DNA of 64,000 nucleotides, taken from contig NZ_CP169244.1 of assembly GCF_041902385.1 (NCBI RefSeq), positions 992,001 through 1,056,000 on the forward strand, read 5' to 3'. The notes below the pieces were generated by a model. It ran no database searches. It had not been told where the DNA came from and was given only the letters and a program-made list of their open reading frames with translations. Shown piece by piece: positions 25,347-34,763 of the stretch (within the stretch, counting starts at the first letter, position 1; each line of letters opens with the position of its first letter). Made by a program: the position numbers and the translations under genes. The stretch is from Arcticibacter sp041902385 (lineage in GTDB: Bacteria > Bacteroidota > Bacteroidia > Sphingobacteriales > Sphingobacteriaceae).

Positions 25347-28040
25347 ATGAAGAGCCGGTATTTTCTGTTCGTCTTTATCCTGCTGCTTTCAGGATATGGA
25401 TTTGCCTTTATGCCTCAGGATAATCCGCTGGACACCATTCTTTCGCGACTGGCAAAAATGAGAGATGAGTTTCCGCAGGAAAAAGTACATATACACACTG
25501 ACAGGCCTTACTATACAGTTGGCGACACCATCTGGTTTAAGGCCTACATCGTTCATGCTGAACAGAACGCCCTGTCGAACCTGAGCAAGATCCTCTATGT
25601 TGACCTTATCAACGAAAAGGATTCCCTCAAGAAGAGTTTGCGACTGCCTGTAGTTGCCGGCCTTGCATGGGGCGACTTTGTTCTGCCCGACTCTCTGGCC
25701 GAAGGTAACTACCGGCTTCGCTCCTACACCAACTGGATGCGGAACTTCGGAGAGGAATACTACTTCGACAAAGTAATTAAAGTGGGGAGTGCGTACACCA
25801 CCCGGGTGATCGGAAACGCCAGCTATGTGTTCAACAAGATCGGCGAGAAAGAAAACGTGGGCGCTGTGATCACCTATACCGACGTAAAGGGAGAACCGAT
25901 GGGCGGAAAGGAAGTGTCATATACTGTTCAGATGGAAGCAAGGAATATTGCCAAAGGGAAAGGTGTAACCGACGCACAGGGCAGGCTCACCATTAACTTT
26001 ACCAATTCCCAGCCTTTCATTCTGAAGTCGGGAAGAGTGAACACTACACTGAAACTGGACGAAAAGACAAGCGTCACCAAGTCCTTCCCATTAAAGGCAA
26101 CCTCCTCCGAAACCGACATTCAGTTGTTCCCTGAGGGCGGGCAGCTGGTGACAGGATTACGTTCCAAGGTCGGCTTTAAAGCGGTACGAGCCGATGGCCT
26201 CAGCCAGGGAGTAAGCGGCGAAGTGCGCGACCAGGACAACACGGTGGTAGCTGAATTTAAGTCTGAACATGCCGGCATGGGCTTCTTTGCACTCACGCCT
26301 CAGGAAGGCAAGACCTATACCGCAACAATTACCTTTACCGACGGGTCTCAGAGACGTATCGCCGTACCCCTGGCACAGCCATCGGGCTATGTACTTTCGG
26401 TCGGAAATAACGATCCCGGCAACCTGTCCGTCAGGGTCCTTGCTTCTGCCGACCTGGTAGGCAAAGGAGAAGTGACGCTCGTTGCACAATCCAACAGTCA
26501 GATCAAATATGTGGCAAAGAACGATATGACAACCGCATCTTTGTCGGCAGTGATTCCCAAGAAACGCTTCGATACAGGCATCCTGCAGCTTACTTTATTT
26601 TCGCCGGCATACCAGCCTGTTGCAGAGAGGCTGGTCTTCATCAGCCGTCCGTCGTCATTCAACTTATCTGCCACGACTGACAAGGCAACGTACCGCACCA
26701 GGGAGAAGGTCAAACTCGCGATAAACGTGGCCGACACTGCAGGCAAGCCGGTGATAGGAAATCTGTCGCTGTCCGTGATCAACGAATCGAAGGTTCCGTT
26801 TGATGATGTGAACGAAACGACGATCCTGTCTAATCTGCTTCTTAGCTCCGACCTTAAGGGCTATATTGAAAAACCGAACTACTATTTTACAGAGCCCGAT
26901 GAAGAAAAGCTGAGGCATCTTGACAATCTGATGCTGACCCAGGGCTGGAGACGCTTTACGTGGAAAAGCCTGCTGACAGGTACCTATCCCAGCATCTCCT
27001 TTCAGCCGGAGAAGAGCCTGAGCATTAGCGGACGGGTGAAAACACTGGGTGGAAAACCTGTGACCGGGGGCAAAGTACTGCTGCTGGCCTCTAAGGGAAG
27101 TATGATGATCCTCGATACGGTAACCGATACAGAGGGCCGGTTCAGGTTTGACAACCTGAGCTTTACAGACAGCACACGAGTAGTGATCCAGGCCAGGAAT
27201 GCAAAGGATAAAAAGAATGTTGATATAGAGATCGACCGCGTACCACCTCAGCTGGTGACCAGAAGCAAGAATAGTCCTGACGTGGAAGTGAATGTCAACT
27301 CAAGCTTGATGCCTTATCTCCAAACCCGGAACAGGGACTACGAGGAGCTAAAGAAGCGTGGCATGTTAAGACGCAACATCATGCTGGAAGAGGTAAAGAT
27401 TGTAGAGAAGAAACAGCCTGTACGCAACTCGGCCAATCTCAACGGAGCCGGTCATGCAGATGCCATTATCACAGCCGAGAAACTTCAGAACTGTGTAACG
27501 ATCGACCAGTGCCTCTGGGGCGTGATGGGCGTAATGGTCAGAAATGGCATCGCTTATTCCACCAGGAGTCCGAACACGCCGATGCAGCTTATCCTCGACG
27601 GAATGTATATGGATCCCGAGTTCCTCACCTCCATCGTTCCGCAGGACGTGGAATCAATAGAAGTCCTGCGAACAGTAGGCAACACGGCCATCTATGGAAT
27701 GAGAGGCGGAGGCGGTGTACTCGTCATCAACACCAAACGGGGCGAGCCTAACTACTCGTATAAAACGTATGTTCCGGGCATTACCACCTACAATCCTCAG
27801 GGGTATTACATCGCCCGCGAGTTTTACGCACCAAACTACGATGATCCTAAGATCAGTAAGGACTTGCCCGACCTCCGTACAACGGTATACTGGACTCCAA
27901 ACGTCCTAACCGACTCTACCGGTAAGGCAGCAGTCTCCTTTTTCACTGCAGGAGAACCTGGTACCTATAAAGTAGTAACCGAAGGACTCGATGGCAAAGG
28001 GGGCATCGGCCGGCAAGTTTACCGTTTCAAGGTAAATTAA
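25347..28040 (+). CDS. Exported macroglobulin-like protein with TonB-receptor plug domain
   Basis: An 897-residue exported protein. After a signal peptide (to about residue 21) the sequence KVHIHTDRPYYTVGDTIWFKAY is a macroglobulin MG2-type opening. Several beta-sandwich repeats follow; a carboxypeptidase-regulatory-like unit appears near 560-620 and a TonB-dependent receptor plug near 690-800 (LILDGMYMDPEFL, VESIEVLRTVGN, IYGMRGGGGVLVINTK). The C-terminus returns to a macroglobulin-like segment (TDSTGKAAVSFFTAGEPGTYKV). No beta-barrel is present, so it is not a transporter. Such proteins are common in Bacteroidota and their role is unknown. Confidence 0.82.
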   Translation: MKSRYFLFVFILLLSGYGFAFMPQDNPLDTILSRLAKMRDEFPQEKVHIHTDRPYYTVGDTIWFKAYIVHAEQNALSNLSKILYVDLINEKDSLKKSLRLPVVAGLAWGDFVLPDSLAEGNYRLRSYTNWMRNFGEEYYFDKVIKVGSAYTTRVIGNASYVFNKIGEKENVGAVITYTDVKGEPMGGKEVSYTVQMEARNIAKGKGVTDAQGRLTINFTNSQPFILKSGRVNTTLKLDEKTSVTKSFPLKATSSETDIQLFPEGGQLVTGLRSKVGFKAVRADGLSQGVSGEVRDQDNTVVAEFKSEHAGMGFFALTPQEGKTYTATITFTDGSQRRIAVPLAQPSGYVLSVGNNDPGNLSVRVLASADLVGKGEVTLVAQSNSQIKYVAKNDMTTASLSAVIPKKRFDTGILQLTLFSPAYQPVAERLVFISRPSSFNLSATTDKATYRTREKVKLAINVADTAGKPVIGNLSLSVINESKVPFDDVNETTILSNLLLSSDLKGYIEKPNYYFTEPDEEKLRHLDNLMLTQGWRRFTWKSLLTGTYPSISFQPEKSLSISGRVKTLGGKPVTGGKVLLLASKGSMMILDTVTDTEGRFRFDNLSFTDSTRVVIQARNAKDKKNVDIEIDRVPPQLVTRSKNSPDVEVNVNSSLMPYLQTRNRDYEELKKRGMLRRNIMLEEVKIVEKKQPVRNSANLNGAGHADAIITAEKLQNCVTIDQCLWGVMGVMVRNGIAYSTRSPNTPMQLILDGMYMDPEFLTSIVPQDVESIEVLRTVGNTAIYGMRGGGGVLVINTKRGEPNYSYKTYVPGITTYNPQGYYIAREFYAPNYDDPKISKDLPDLRTTVYWTPNVLTDSTGKAAVSFFTAGEPGTYKVVTEGLDGKGGIGRQVYRFKVN

Positions 28041-28075
28041 TGGATTGAAGGTTGGCTTTCAACCTTCAATCCATT
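28039..28075 (+). terminator. Perfect 16-bp hairpin terminator before clpS
   Basis: AATGGATTGAAGGTTG with exact complement, a 5-nt loop (GCTTT) and a short T-stretch. It overlaps the last base pair of the preceding stop codon. A TTG start for clpS at 28052 would lie inside this hairpin, which argues for the ATG at 28094. Confidence 0.88.
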
Positions 28076-28079
28076 TCTA

Positions 28080-28087
28080 TAAATTTG
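28080..28087 (+). promoter_or_regulatory. -7 promoter element of clpS
   Basis: TAAATTTG matches TAnnTTTG exactly and lies 6 nt before the ATG at 28094, implying a nearly leaderless transcript. A -33 TTG at the usual distance is missing because the terminator hairpin occupies that region. Confidence 0.45.
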
Positions 28088-28093
28088 CAGGCT

Positions 28094-28390
28094 ATGATGA
28101 TTCGCTTTGCAGGAACTGAGACAGAAGTTGAAACCTTTACACTCGAAGAAGTACTGGCAGGATTAAAATCAAGCCACAAGCTTATACTGTGGAACGATGA
28201 GGTTAATACCTTCGACCACGTAATCCATTGCCTCATTAAATACCTCGACTATTCAGAACCGCAGGCAGAAAAAATCGCATGGACAGTCCACAACGACGGC
28301 AAGTGTGCCATCCTGGAAGGGTCCTTCACCGAACTCGAAGTTTACCGCAAAATACTCCAGCAGGAAGGCCTGACGGTAAGTATTGACTAG
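28094..28390 (+). CDS. clpS: ATP-dependent Clp protease adaptor ClpS
   Basis: ClpS delivers N-degron substrates to the ClpAP (or ClpCP) protease. From the ATG at 28094 the protein has 98 residues, the usual size. It holds the conserved LILWNDEVNTFDHVI segment that contacts the N-terminal residue of substrates and a second motif AWTVHNDGKCAILEG near 55-70. An ATG also follows at 28097. The start at 28052 is rejected because it lies in a terminator stem. Confidence 0.92.
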   Translation: MMIRFAGTETEVETFTLEEVLAGLKSSHKLILWNDEVNTFDHVIHCLIKYLDYSEPQAEKIAWTVHNDGKCAILEGSFTELEVYRKILQQEGLTVSID

Positions 28391-28394
28391 CATT

Positions 28395-28422
28395 CAGAAA
28401 ACAGCAATCAGCTATCAGTCCT
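28395..28422 (+). repeat. Period-7 direct repeats after clpS
   Basis: Four heptamers, CAGAAAA, CAGCAAT, CAGCTAT and CAGTCCT, share CAG at fixed 7-nt phase and begin 5 nt after the clpS stop. This is a third period-7 array in the window, with its own core sequence. Confidence 0.55.
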
Positions 28423-28629
28423 GGTATAGCAGTAAGGACTGCGAGATAGGATGTTCTTCATGTACCAGTAAGGGAAACGGATCTTCACCCGCGACGTTTA
28501 CATCAGCCGCTGATGCTGACACCTGATTGCCGAGAGCTAATTGCTTCCAAAGTAATAATGCAGTTACCCTGCCCGCTTTTATCCTCAATCACTTTTCTTT
28601 GCATTCGCCCCAGAAGAAAGCAGACGGAT

Positions 28630-31104
28630 ATGAAGATTTATACGATTTTATTTTTATTCCTTTCCACCTATGTGTCAGTAGCTTACACACAGACACAAAC
28701 AGGAAAGATAAGCGGAAAGGTCCTGGACGCTTCCAGCGGGCGGCCTGTCGACTTCGCCACGGTGGCTGTTATTAATAAAAGCACAGGAAAAGCGGTGAAA
28801 GCGGCACAAACGAATCAGGACGGACGCTTTACCCTGGGGCTGATCCCCTATGGAACTTTTACCGTGAAGGTCAGCTTTGTGGGTTATAAACCATTTGTAA
28901 AAGATCAGGTATCGGTCTCTGCCCAGCAGCCCGCAATAGAACTGGGTGAGATTAAAATATCAGCGGCCAAATCAAGCATGCTGAATGAAGTTGTGGTACA
29001 AGGACAAAAAAGCACCATCCAGCTTGGTGTAGACCGTAAGGTGTTCAGCGTCGATCAGAGCATCGTAAGCGAAGGGGGCTCGGCCACGGACCTGCTCACC
29101 AATGTGCCAACCGTCTCCGTAGACCTCGACGGCAATGTCAGTCTGCGCGGATCAGGCAGCGTGCGGGTGCTCATTGACGGACGCCCCTCAGCCATCGGAG
29201 GCGGCGATATGGCAGCCGTGCTGCAGTCGCTCCCCGCAAGTTCCATCGAAAACATTGAACTTATCACCAACCCATCCGCCAAATACGATCCCGAAGGCCA
29301 GACAGGGATCATCAACATCGTCCTCAAGAAGAACAAGAAGATCGGATCCAACGGCTCCGTTTCGCTTTCCATGGGAAACCGTGATAATTACAACGCGAGC
29401 ACCAACCTCAGCTACCGCAGCGGAAAGGTAAACCTCTACGGAAACTACAGTTATCGCTATGCCAACCGTTTAGGCAATGGTTTCAATAACACACTCTTTG
29501 CCGGCTCAGGGCGGGTGGTAAACAATTCCAGCGAATCCAAAAGACATAATGTAAACCACACGGCAAAAGTCGGAATGGATTATTTCATCAATGATAAAAC
29601 CACCCTGGGGGCATCAGGCAACCTGAACTTCAGAACCGGTAAGGACACAGAGGGCATCAGCTACCTGTACAACAACTATAGCAGCGACCTTAACGGCACC
29701 AGTCTGCGCAACTCCCGCGAAGACGAAAAAGAGAATGGATATGACCTTAGCCTTGATTTCAGCAGACGCTTCAAAAAGCAGGGCGAAGAACTGACCGCGA
29801 ACTTCTCTTTCGGCAAACGTGACGAGAATGAAGACGAGCGGTTTAATCAGGACTTTTATCAGTTCTCAGGAGTACAGCGCGACACCGTGGACAGAAGACT
29901 TTCGCAGAACGAATCGGCCGGCGAAAACTATAATATCCAGGTGGACTATACCCTTCCCTTCTCACAGCAGCAAAAACTGGAAGCGGGTTACAGAAGCACC
30001 ATTCGCACAAGTGATGACTCGCAGGTATCAGACCGCTATAATTACCGCCTGGACCAGTATTACCGCGATTATAATCTTACTAACGATTTTTCGCTGGAAG
30101 ATATCGTGCATGCGGCCTACACCAGTTACCAGAATCAGATCACAAAAAGTTTCGGTTTCCAGGTTGGACTGAGAGCTGAACAGGCCTATTTAAATACTGA
30201 ATACCGCAGTCTGGATACCGCCTCAGGAATCCAGCAGAGCACGAAAGGTAAGCTAGACTATTTCAGAGTCTATCCCAGTATTTTTCTTACACAAAAACTG
30301 AAGAACGATCACCAGATCCAGCTGAGCTACACCCGGAGGGTAAACCGCCCCAGAGGCTGGCAGGTGAATCCCTTCCGCGACATATCAGACCCTAACAACA
30401 TCCGCGTAGGCAACCCGAATCTGAAGCCGGAAGACATCCATTCGTTTGAGCTTAGCCATATGAAATACTGGAAGGCGCTCACCCTAACATCGTCTCTATA
30501 TTTCCGCCAGGTCAACGACGGAGTCGAAGGGATTCAAACGCCGATAGACAGCACCACCACGCTCACCCAGTTTGCAAACTTTTCCAAAAACCAGGCAGCG
30601 GGTCTTGAAGTTATAGGAAGAGCAGACATCACAAAAGGCTTTAACCTCACCGCCAACTTTAACTTGTTTTACAACAAGATCTTTGAAAATGAGACGTTCG
30701 GGATCAAGGGTAACAGCGGGTATAACTGGACGGGCAACATAACGGCAAACATCAGCCTTCCGCTGAACCTGTCGACCCAGTTAAACGCAAATTATATGGG
30801 CCCAAGGATAACAGCACAGGGACGGGGGCGACAGATGTTTGGCGCCGATGCAGCAGTAAAGATGGATGTTCTGCAAAAGAAGGCGAGCATTGCCTTTAAC
30901 GTCAGGGACGTCTTCAACACCCGCAGGTGGGGAGGAGTTACCGAAACGCCTGCCTTTACCCGGGAGTTCCGGCGACGGATGCTTGGCCGCATGGCCACAC
31001 TCACATTCAGTTACCGCTTCGGCCAGACCGAAACGCAGCAGCGTAATAAAAGGAACAACCGCAATCAGGACCAGCAGGGAGATTTCCAGAGCGAAGAATT
31101 TTAG
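28630..31104 (+). CDS. TonB-dependent outer-membrane receptor with regulatory-like N-domain
   Basis: An 824-residue outer-membrane beta-barrel protein. I start at the ATG at 28630, which gives a clean signal peptide (MKIYTILFLFLSTYVSVAYT); the frame is open farther up to 28513 but lacks a signal there. Residues ~22-105 are a carboxypeptidase-regulatory-like beta sandwich (GKISGKVLDASSGRPVDFATV), ~130-230 a plug (VLIDGRPSAIGG, IENIELITNPSAKYDPEG), and the rest a barrel of the outer-membrane beta-barrel family PF14905 type. This class lacks a SusD partner and its ligand is unknown. The C-terminus has a Gln/Asn/Arg-rich tail. Confidence 0.88.
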   Translation: MKIYTILFLFLSTYVSVAYTQTQTGKISGKVLDASSGRPVDFATVAVINKSTGKAVKAAQTNQDGRFTLGLIPYGTFTVKVSFVGYKPFVKDQVSVSAQQPAIELGEIKISAAKSSMLNEVVVQGQKSTIQLGVDRKVFSVDQSIVSEGGSATDLLTNVPTVSVDLDGNVSLRGSGSVRVLIDGRPSAIGGGDMAAVLQSLPASSIENIELITNPSAKYDPEGQTGIINIVLKKNKKIGSNGSVSLSMGNRDNYNASTNLSYRSGKVNLYGNYSYRYANRLGNGFNNTLFAGSGRVVNNSSESKRHNVNHTAKVGMDYFINDKTTLGASGNLNFRTGKDTEGISYLYNNYSSDLNGTSLRNSREDEKENGYDLSLDFSRRFKKQGEELTANFSFGKRDENEDERFNQDFYQFSGVQRDTVDRRLSQNESAGENYNIQVDYTLPFSQQQKLEAGYRSTIRTSDDSQVSDRYNYRLDQYYRDYNLTNDFSLEDIVHAAYTSYQNQITKSFGFQVGLRAEQAYLNTEYRSLDTASGIQQSTKGKLDYFRVYPSIFLTQKLKNDHQIQLSYTRRVNRPRGWQVNPFRDISDPNNIRVGNPNLKPEDIHSFELSHMKYWKALTLTSSLYFRQVNDGVEGIQTPIDSTTTLTQFANFSKNQAAGLEVIGRADITKGFNLTANFNLFYNKIFENETFGIKGNSGYNWTGNITANISLPLNLSTQLNANYMGPRITAQGRGRQMFGADAAVKMDVLQKKASIAFNVRDVFNTRRWGGVTETPAFTREFRRRMLGRMATLTFSYRFGQTETQQRNKRNNRNQDQQGDFQSEEF

Positions 31105-31596
31105 AGGTTTACCCTTCTGCCATAACCAGGAGGACAGCGCGTCCAGATACCCCTGAATCCGCCCCAAATCTTGTTCAAGGCTAGTCCTTCGCTGCAAAAA
31201 ACCTCCGAATACGATGTCCCTGACTCGGCCCTGGGAGGACATGAGGCCGAGGTGACGGCGATACGCCCCCGGGGTGAGTCCGTGTTTTGTAGCGAAAAGA
31301 CGGACTCACCCCGGGGTCAGTACACCCTCAGCCTGTGCTCAGCCCAACTCAGGGCTAACGTAAGGACACCGCAGAGCCCCCTCTTTAGATGACTATTTTT
31401 AGCGATGGGAGTAGGCATGGCACAGCAGAAAGAAAGGCACATCATGCCTTTATACGAGCGCCGCGCTAACATCCTATAATAATTAGCTAATTTTTCAGAC
31501 AGCTTTTCGGGGTTTTGCCTATCTTACTCTCGATAAAGTTCATTTTATTTGCAGGTGTTAAACGAAAATAAAATAGCTTTTACTAACCAAACTGAA
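31105..31596. other. Gene-poor region with a large inverted repeat
   Basis: I find no convincing gene between the receptor stop and the fucP start. The left half is GC-rich and contains the 17-bp inverted repeat described separately; the right half is AT-rich and probably holds the fucP promoter (a TTTATTTG box at 31544-31551, one mismatch to TAnnTTTG). Confidence 0.6.
31267..31316. repeat. 17-bp perfect inverted repeat with 16-nt loop
   Basis: CCCCGGGGTGAGTCCGT at 31267-31283 and its exact complement at 31300-31316. Inside the loop TTTT (31285-31288) and AAAA (31295-31298) can pair too. Each arm contains the palindrome CCCCGGGG. There is no T-tract, so it is not a standard terminator. Confidence 0.85.
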
Positions 31597-32865
31597 ATGA
31601 CAAAAAAGAATCAGTTCCTGTTTCCGATTATTCTGGTTACATCGTTGTTCTTTCTCTGGGCTTTCCTGCACAACATCAATCCGATCCTGATCCCGCATTT
31701 AAGAAAGGCACTGCAACTGTCCGACACGCAGTCGTCTTTCATTGACATTTCGGTTTCGCTAGCTTATTTCGTTATCGCCATCCCGGCAGGGCTCTTCATG
31801 CACCGGTATGGCTATAAGAAAGGCATTGTATTCGGATTGATCCTCTACGCCGTAGGAGCACTGCTGTTCATTCCGGCTGCATCAGCCCGCAATTATCCAT
31901 TCTTCCTGTCGGCCATCTTTATTATCGCCAGCGGAGCAACGTTCCTTGAAACAGTGGCCAATCCTTATATCTCTATTCTTGGCGACAAGGAAACATCAGA
32001 GCAGCGTTTGAATTTCGCGCAGTCGTTTAACGGGGTGGGCGCCTTCCTGGCCCCTATCATTGGCGGGCAGTTCATCCTTTCGGGTATCGAACATTCTGAC
32101 AAGGACCTGCAGCTCATGAGTCCTGAGCAGCTGAACAGCTATTTGCAATATGAAGCAGATACCGTCAAGATTCCCTACATGATCATTGCGGCAGTGGTGC
32201 TGCTGCTCATTGTCCTCTTTATTTTCACCCGCCTACCTGAAGTACAGGCCGACGACAGCGAGCTGGAAGGGCATGCTACCGAGTTTTCGGCCCGTGTTCT
32301 AAGACACCGGCATCTTTCCATGGCGGTGATGGCTCAGTTATTCTACGTCGGTGCCCAGGTGGGCATCGGGAGTTTCTTTATCCGCTACTCCAAGTTTGTG
32401 GCTGATATCAGCGAGAAGGATGCTGCCTTTATCTGGGGATCGGTGGCCATGGTTGGATTTATGCTAGGACGTTTTGTGGGCACATTCCTGATGCGTTACA
32501 TCAAGCCCGGCCGACTGCTTAGCATTTATGCTGCTGTCAGCATTGTCTTGCTCATTGTGTCTGTCTCCATAAAAGGCCCGGCGGCTGTTTATGCACTTGC
32601 TGCCACACCGTTCTTTATGTCCATCATGTTCCCGACCATCTTTGCGCTGGGAATCAAAGGACTGGGGGAAGAAACGAAGATCGCCTCTTCATTTCTGGTG
32701 ATGGCCATCATTGGCGGAGCCATTGCCCCCGTAGCCATGGGCTTTATTTCAGACCGGACCGGAAGCATCCAGACCGCTTATGTGGTTCCTCTTTTCTGCT
32801 TCCTGATCATTCTTTATTTTGGATTAAAAGGACATAAGATCGTTCATCACGAATCAGATAACTAA
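31597..32865 (+). CDS. fucP: L-fucose:proton symporter (MFS sugar permease)
   Basis: A 12-helix major-facilitator permease of the FucP family that brings L-fucose through the inner membrane with protons. From the ATG at 31597 it has 422 residues; the frame is also open from a TTG at 31549. Family features are FFLWAFLHNINPILIPHLRKAL in the first helix region, the conserved ETVANPYISILG and LNFAQSFNGVGAFLAP segments. It leads a plus-strand run of oxidative fucose genes, 6 nt ahead of a dehydrogenase gene, which supports fucose as substrate over glucose or galactose. Confidence 0.9.
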   Translation: MTKKNQFLFPIILVTSLFFLWAFLHNINPILIPHLRKALQLSDTQSSFIDISVSLAYFVIAIPAGLFMHRYGYKKGIVFGLILYAVGALLFIPAASARNYPFFLSAIFIIASGATFLETVANPYISILGDKETSEQRLNFAQSFNGVGAFLAPIIGGQFILSGIEHSDKDLQLMSPEQLNSYLQYEADTVKIPYMIIAAVVLLLIVLFIFTRLPEVQADDSELEGHATEFSARVLRHRHLSMAVMAQLFYVGAQVGIGSFFIRYSKFVADISEKDAAFIWGSVAMVGFMLGRFVGTFLMRYIKPGRLLSIYAAVSIVLLIVSVSIKGPAAVYALAATPFFMSIMFPTIFALGIKGLGEETKIASSFLVMAIIGGAIAPVAMGFISDRTGSIQTAYVVPLFCFLIILYFGLKGHKIVHHESDN

Positions 32866-32871
32866 AATGGT

Positions 32872-33636
32872 ATGTTTACTTTAGAGAACAAAACAGCAGT
32901 AGTAACAGGAGCCGGCAGCGGTATTGGCCGTGCTGTAGCACTTACATTCGCCACTGCAAAGGCTCATGTATATGTTGCCGATCTCAATGCTGCCAATGCA
33001 GAAGATACGGTAAACGAAATTAAAAGACAGGGAGGAGAAGCCTCTCCCCTTATCTGCGACGTTTCCAGACAGGGCGACGTTGTTTCAGCATTTCAGAAAG
33101 TTGGAAAAATTGACATCCTGGTTAACAGTGCCGGCATCTCGCACATAGGAAGGGCAGATAATACAACTTCCGAAGACTTTGAACGTGTGTTCAGGGTAAA
33201 TGTGGAGGGAGTATACAACTGTATCTTCGCAGTGGTACCGCTGATGAAGGCAAACGGAGGCGGGGCGATCCTGAACCTTGCTTCTATTGCAGCCAACATT
33301 GGCTTACCCGACCGCTTTGCTTACTCCATGAGCAAGGGAGCGGTTTATGCCATGACCATGTCGGTAGCGAAAGATTATATTCAGGATAACATCCGCTGCA
33401 ACAGCATATCGCCGGCAAGGGTGCATACGCCGTTTGTTGATGGCTTCCTGGCAAAGAACTATCCAGGGAAGGAACAGGAGATGTTTGAAAAGCTGTCGAA
33501 GACCCAGCCAATAGGCCGAATGGGTACCCCGGACGAGATCTCTAAGCTGGTCTTGTACCTGTGTTCCGATGAGGCTTCTTTCATTACCGGCAACGACTAC
33601 GCAATCGACGGCGGGTTTATCAAACTGAATAACTGA
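32872..33636 (+). CDS. SDR dehydrogenase, probable 2-keto-3-deoxy-L-fuconate dehydrogenase
   Basis: A 254-residue short-chain dehydrogenase with a complete active site: NAD(P)-binding TGAGSGIG at 12-19, NSAG at 85-88, Ser138, Tyr151 and Lys155 (YSMSK). Its place between fucP and a fumarylacetoacetate-hydrolase-type gene suggests oxidation of 2-keto-3-deoxy-L-fuconate to the 2,4-diketo acid, the substrate of the next enzyme. The SDR fold is seen; the exact substrate is inferred from context. The gene begins 6 nt after fucP. Confidence 0.85.
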   Translation: MFTLENKTAVVTGAGSGIGRAVALTFATAKAHVYVADLNAANAEDTVNEIKRQGGEASPLICDVSRQGDVVSAFQKVGKIDILVNSAGISHIGRADNTTSEDFERVFRVNVEGVYNCIFAVVPLMKANGGGAILNLASIAANIGLPDRFAYSMSKGAVYAMTMSVAKDYIQDNIRCNSISPARVHTPFVDGFLAKNYPGKEQEMFEKLSKTQPIGRMGTPDEISKLVLYLCSDEASFITGNDYAIDGGFIKLNN

Positions 33637-33905
33637 GCATTTTCCCGCCGGACTGCCCCTGCGGCAAGCCTGGATGGGAGAAACGGCCCGGCAACAAGAG
33701 AGGGATATGGAAGCCCGCCTAACTTCTTTCGTCGCGGTTAAGCAAGGCGATGGCCGGCCAAACAATCTTACACTGCGCGGGGGATTAGCCAAGAGGTAAA
33801 GTGATTGCCCGCCGGCCCGCTCAATGTGCAGATCCATTTTCTTTAAAACGAATTGGCTGCGGGAAACTAAAGACTGAATATTTAACGATATCAAGAAACA
33901 GTGCT

Positions 33906-34763
33906 ATGAAATTAATACGCCACGGAGAACTTAACAAAGAAAAACCAGGAGTAATTATTGACGAAGTCAGCTATGATGCTTCGGCATTTGGAGAAGACTT
34001 TAACGAAGCATTTTTTGAAACAGACGGGATTGCGAGGTTCGCGAAGTTTGTAGAAGAAAACAGAGGTTCTTTAACGCCACTACCCGAAGGAACACGGCTG
34101 GGCTCGCCGGTGGCTCGTCCTTCCAAAATCCTTTGTATCGGGCTGAACTACGCTGACCACGCGAAAGAAAGCAATGCTGCCCTTCCGCAGGAACCTGTAT
34201 TATTCATGAAGTCCACCACTTCGCTTGCCGGTCCTTTTGATGACATTGTGATCCCGAGAAACTCAACAAAAACCGACTGGGAAGTAGAACTGGCGCTTGT
34301 GATCGGAAAGAAGGCGAGCTATGTAGACGAGTCGGAAGCGATGGACTACGTGGCCGGCTACTGTCTGCACAACGATGTGTCTGAGCGGGAGTTCCAGCTT
34401 GAGCGGAGTGGCACCTGGGATAAGGGGAAGGGATGTGACACGTTTGCTCCCATCGGGCCTTTCCTGGCTACCACTGATGAAATAGCAGATCCTGATCGCC
34501 TGCGCCTCTGGCTGAAGGTAAATGGCCAAACCATGCAGGACGGCAGCACCGAGGATCTGATCTTCAAAATCCCCTTCCTCATTTCTTACCTTAGCCAGTT
34601 TATGACCCTCCTGCCCGGAGATGTGATCTCTACGGGAACACCTAAAGGAGTAGGCCTGGGCATGAATCCGCCGGTATACCTCAAACCCGGGGATGTGGTA
34701 GAACTGGGGATAGACGGACTGGGGAGCGCCCGTCAAAACGTAAAGGCTTATGCTAAGAATTGA
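33906..34763 (+). CDS. Fumarylacetoacetate hydrolase family enzyme, probable 2,4-diketo-3-deoxy-L-fuconate hydrolase
   Basis: A 285-residue enzyme of the FAH family, started at the ATG at 33906 (the frame is open upstream but lacks family sequence). Family residues include LCIGLNYADHAKES, the metal-site acids in DWEVELALVIG and HNDVSEREFQ, DKGKGCDTFAPIGP, and the C-terminal GDVISTGTPKGVGLG. In the oxidative fucose route this step splits 2,4-diketo-3-deoxy-L-fuconate to pyruvate and L-lactate. It overlaps the lactonase gene by 14 nt. Confidence 0.88.
   Translation: MKLIRHGELNKEKPGVIIDEVSYDASAFGEDFNEAFFETDGIARFAKFVEENRGSLTPLPEGTRLGSPVARPSKILCIGLNYADHAKESNAALPQEPVLFMKSTTSLAGPFDDIVIPRNSTKTDWEVELALVIGKKASYVDESEAMDYVAGYCLHNDVSEREFQLERSGTWDKGKGCDTFAPIGPFLATTDEIADPDRLRLWLKVNGQTMQDGSTEDLIFKIPFLISYLSQFMTLLPGDVISTGTPKGVGLGMNPPVYLKPGDVVELGIDGLGSARQNVKAYAKN

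Noticed and set aside
28052..28093. Longer ClpS reading frame from a TTG start at 28052
   Set aside because: The TTG lies in the stem of a strong terminator hairpin, upstream of the -7 box; the ATG at 28094 gives the normal ClpS length.
30781..31242. Minus-strand reading frame of 153 codons across the receptor 3' end
   Set aside because: Most of it is antisense to the TonB-receptor coding region with no family features; only the upstream AraC-like fragment near the inverted repeat was kept, as a speculation.
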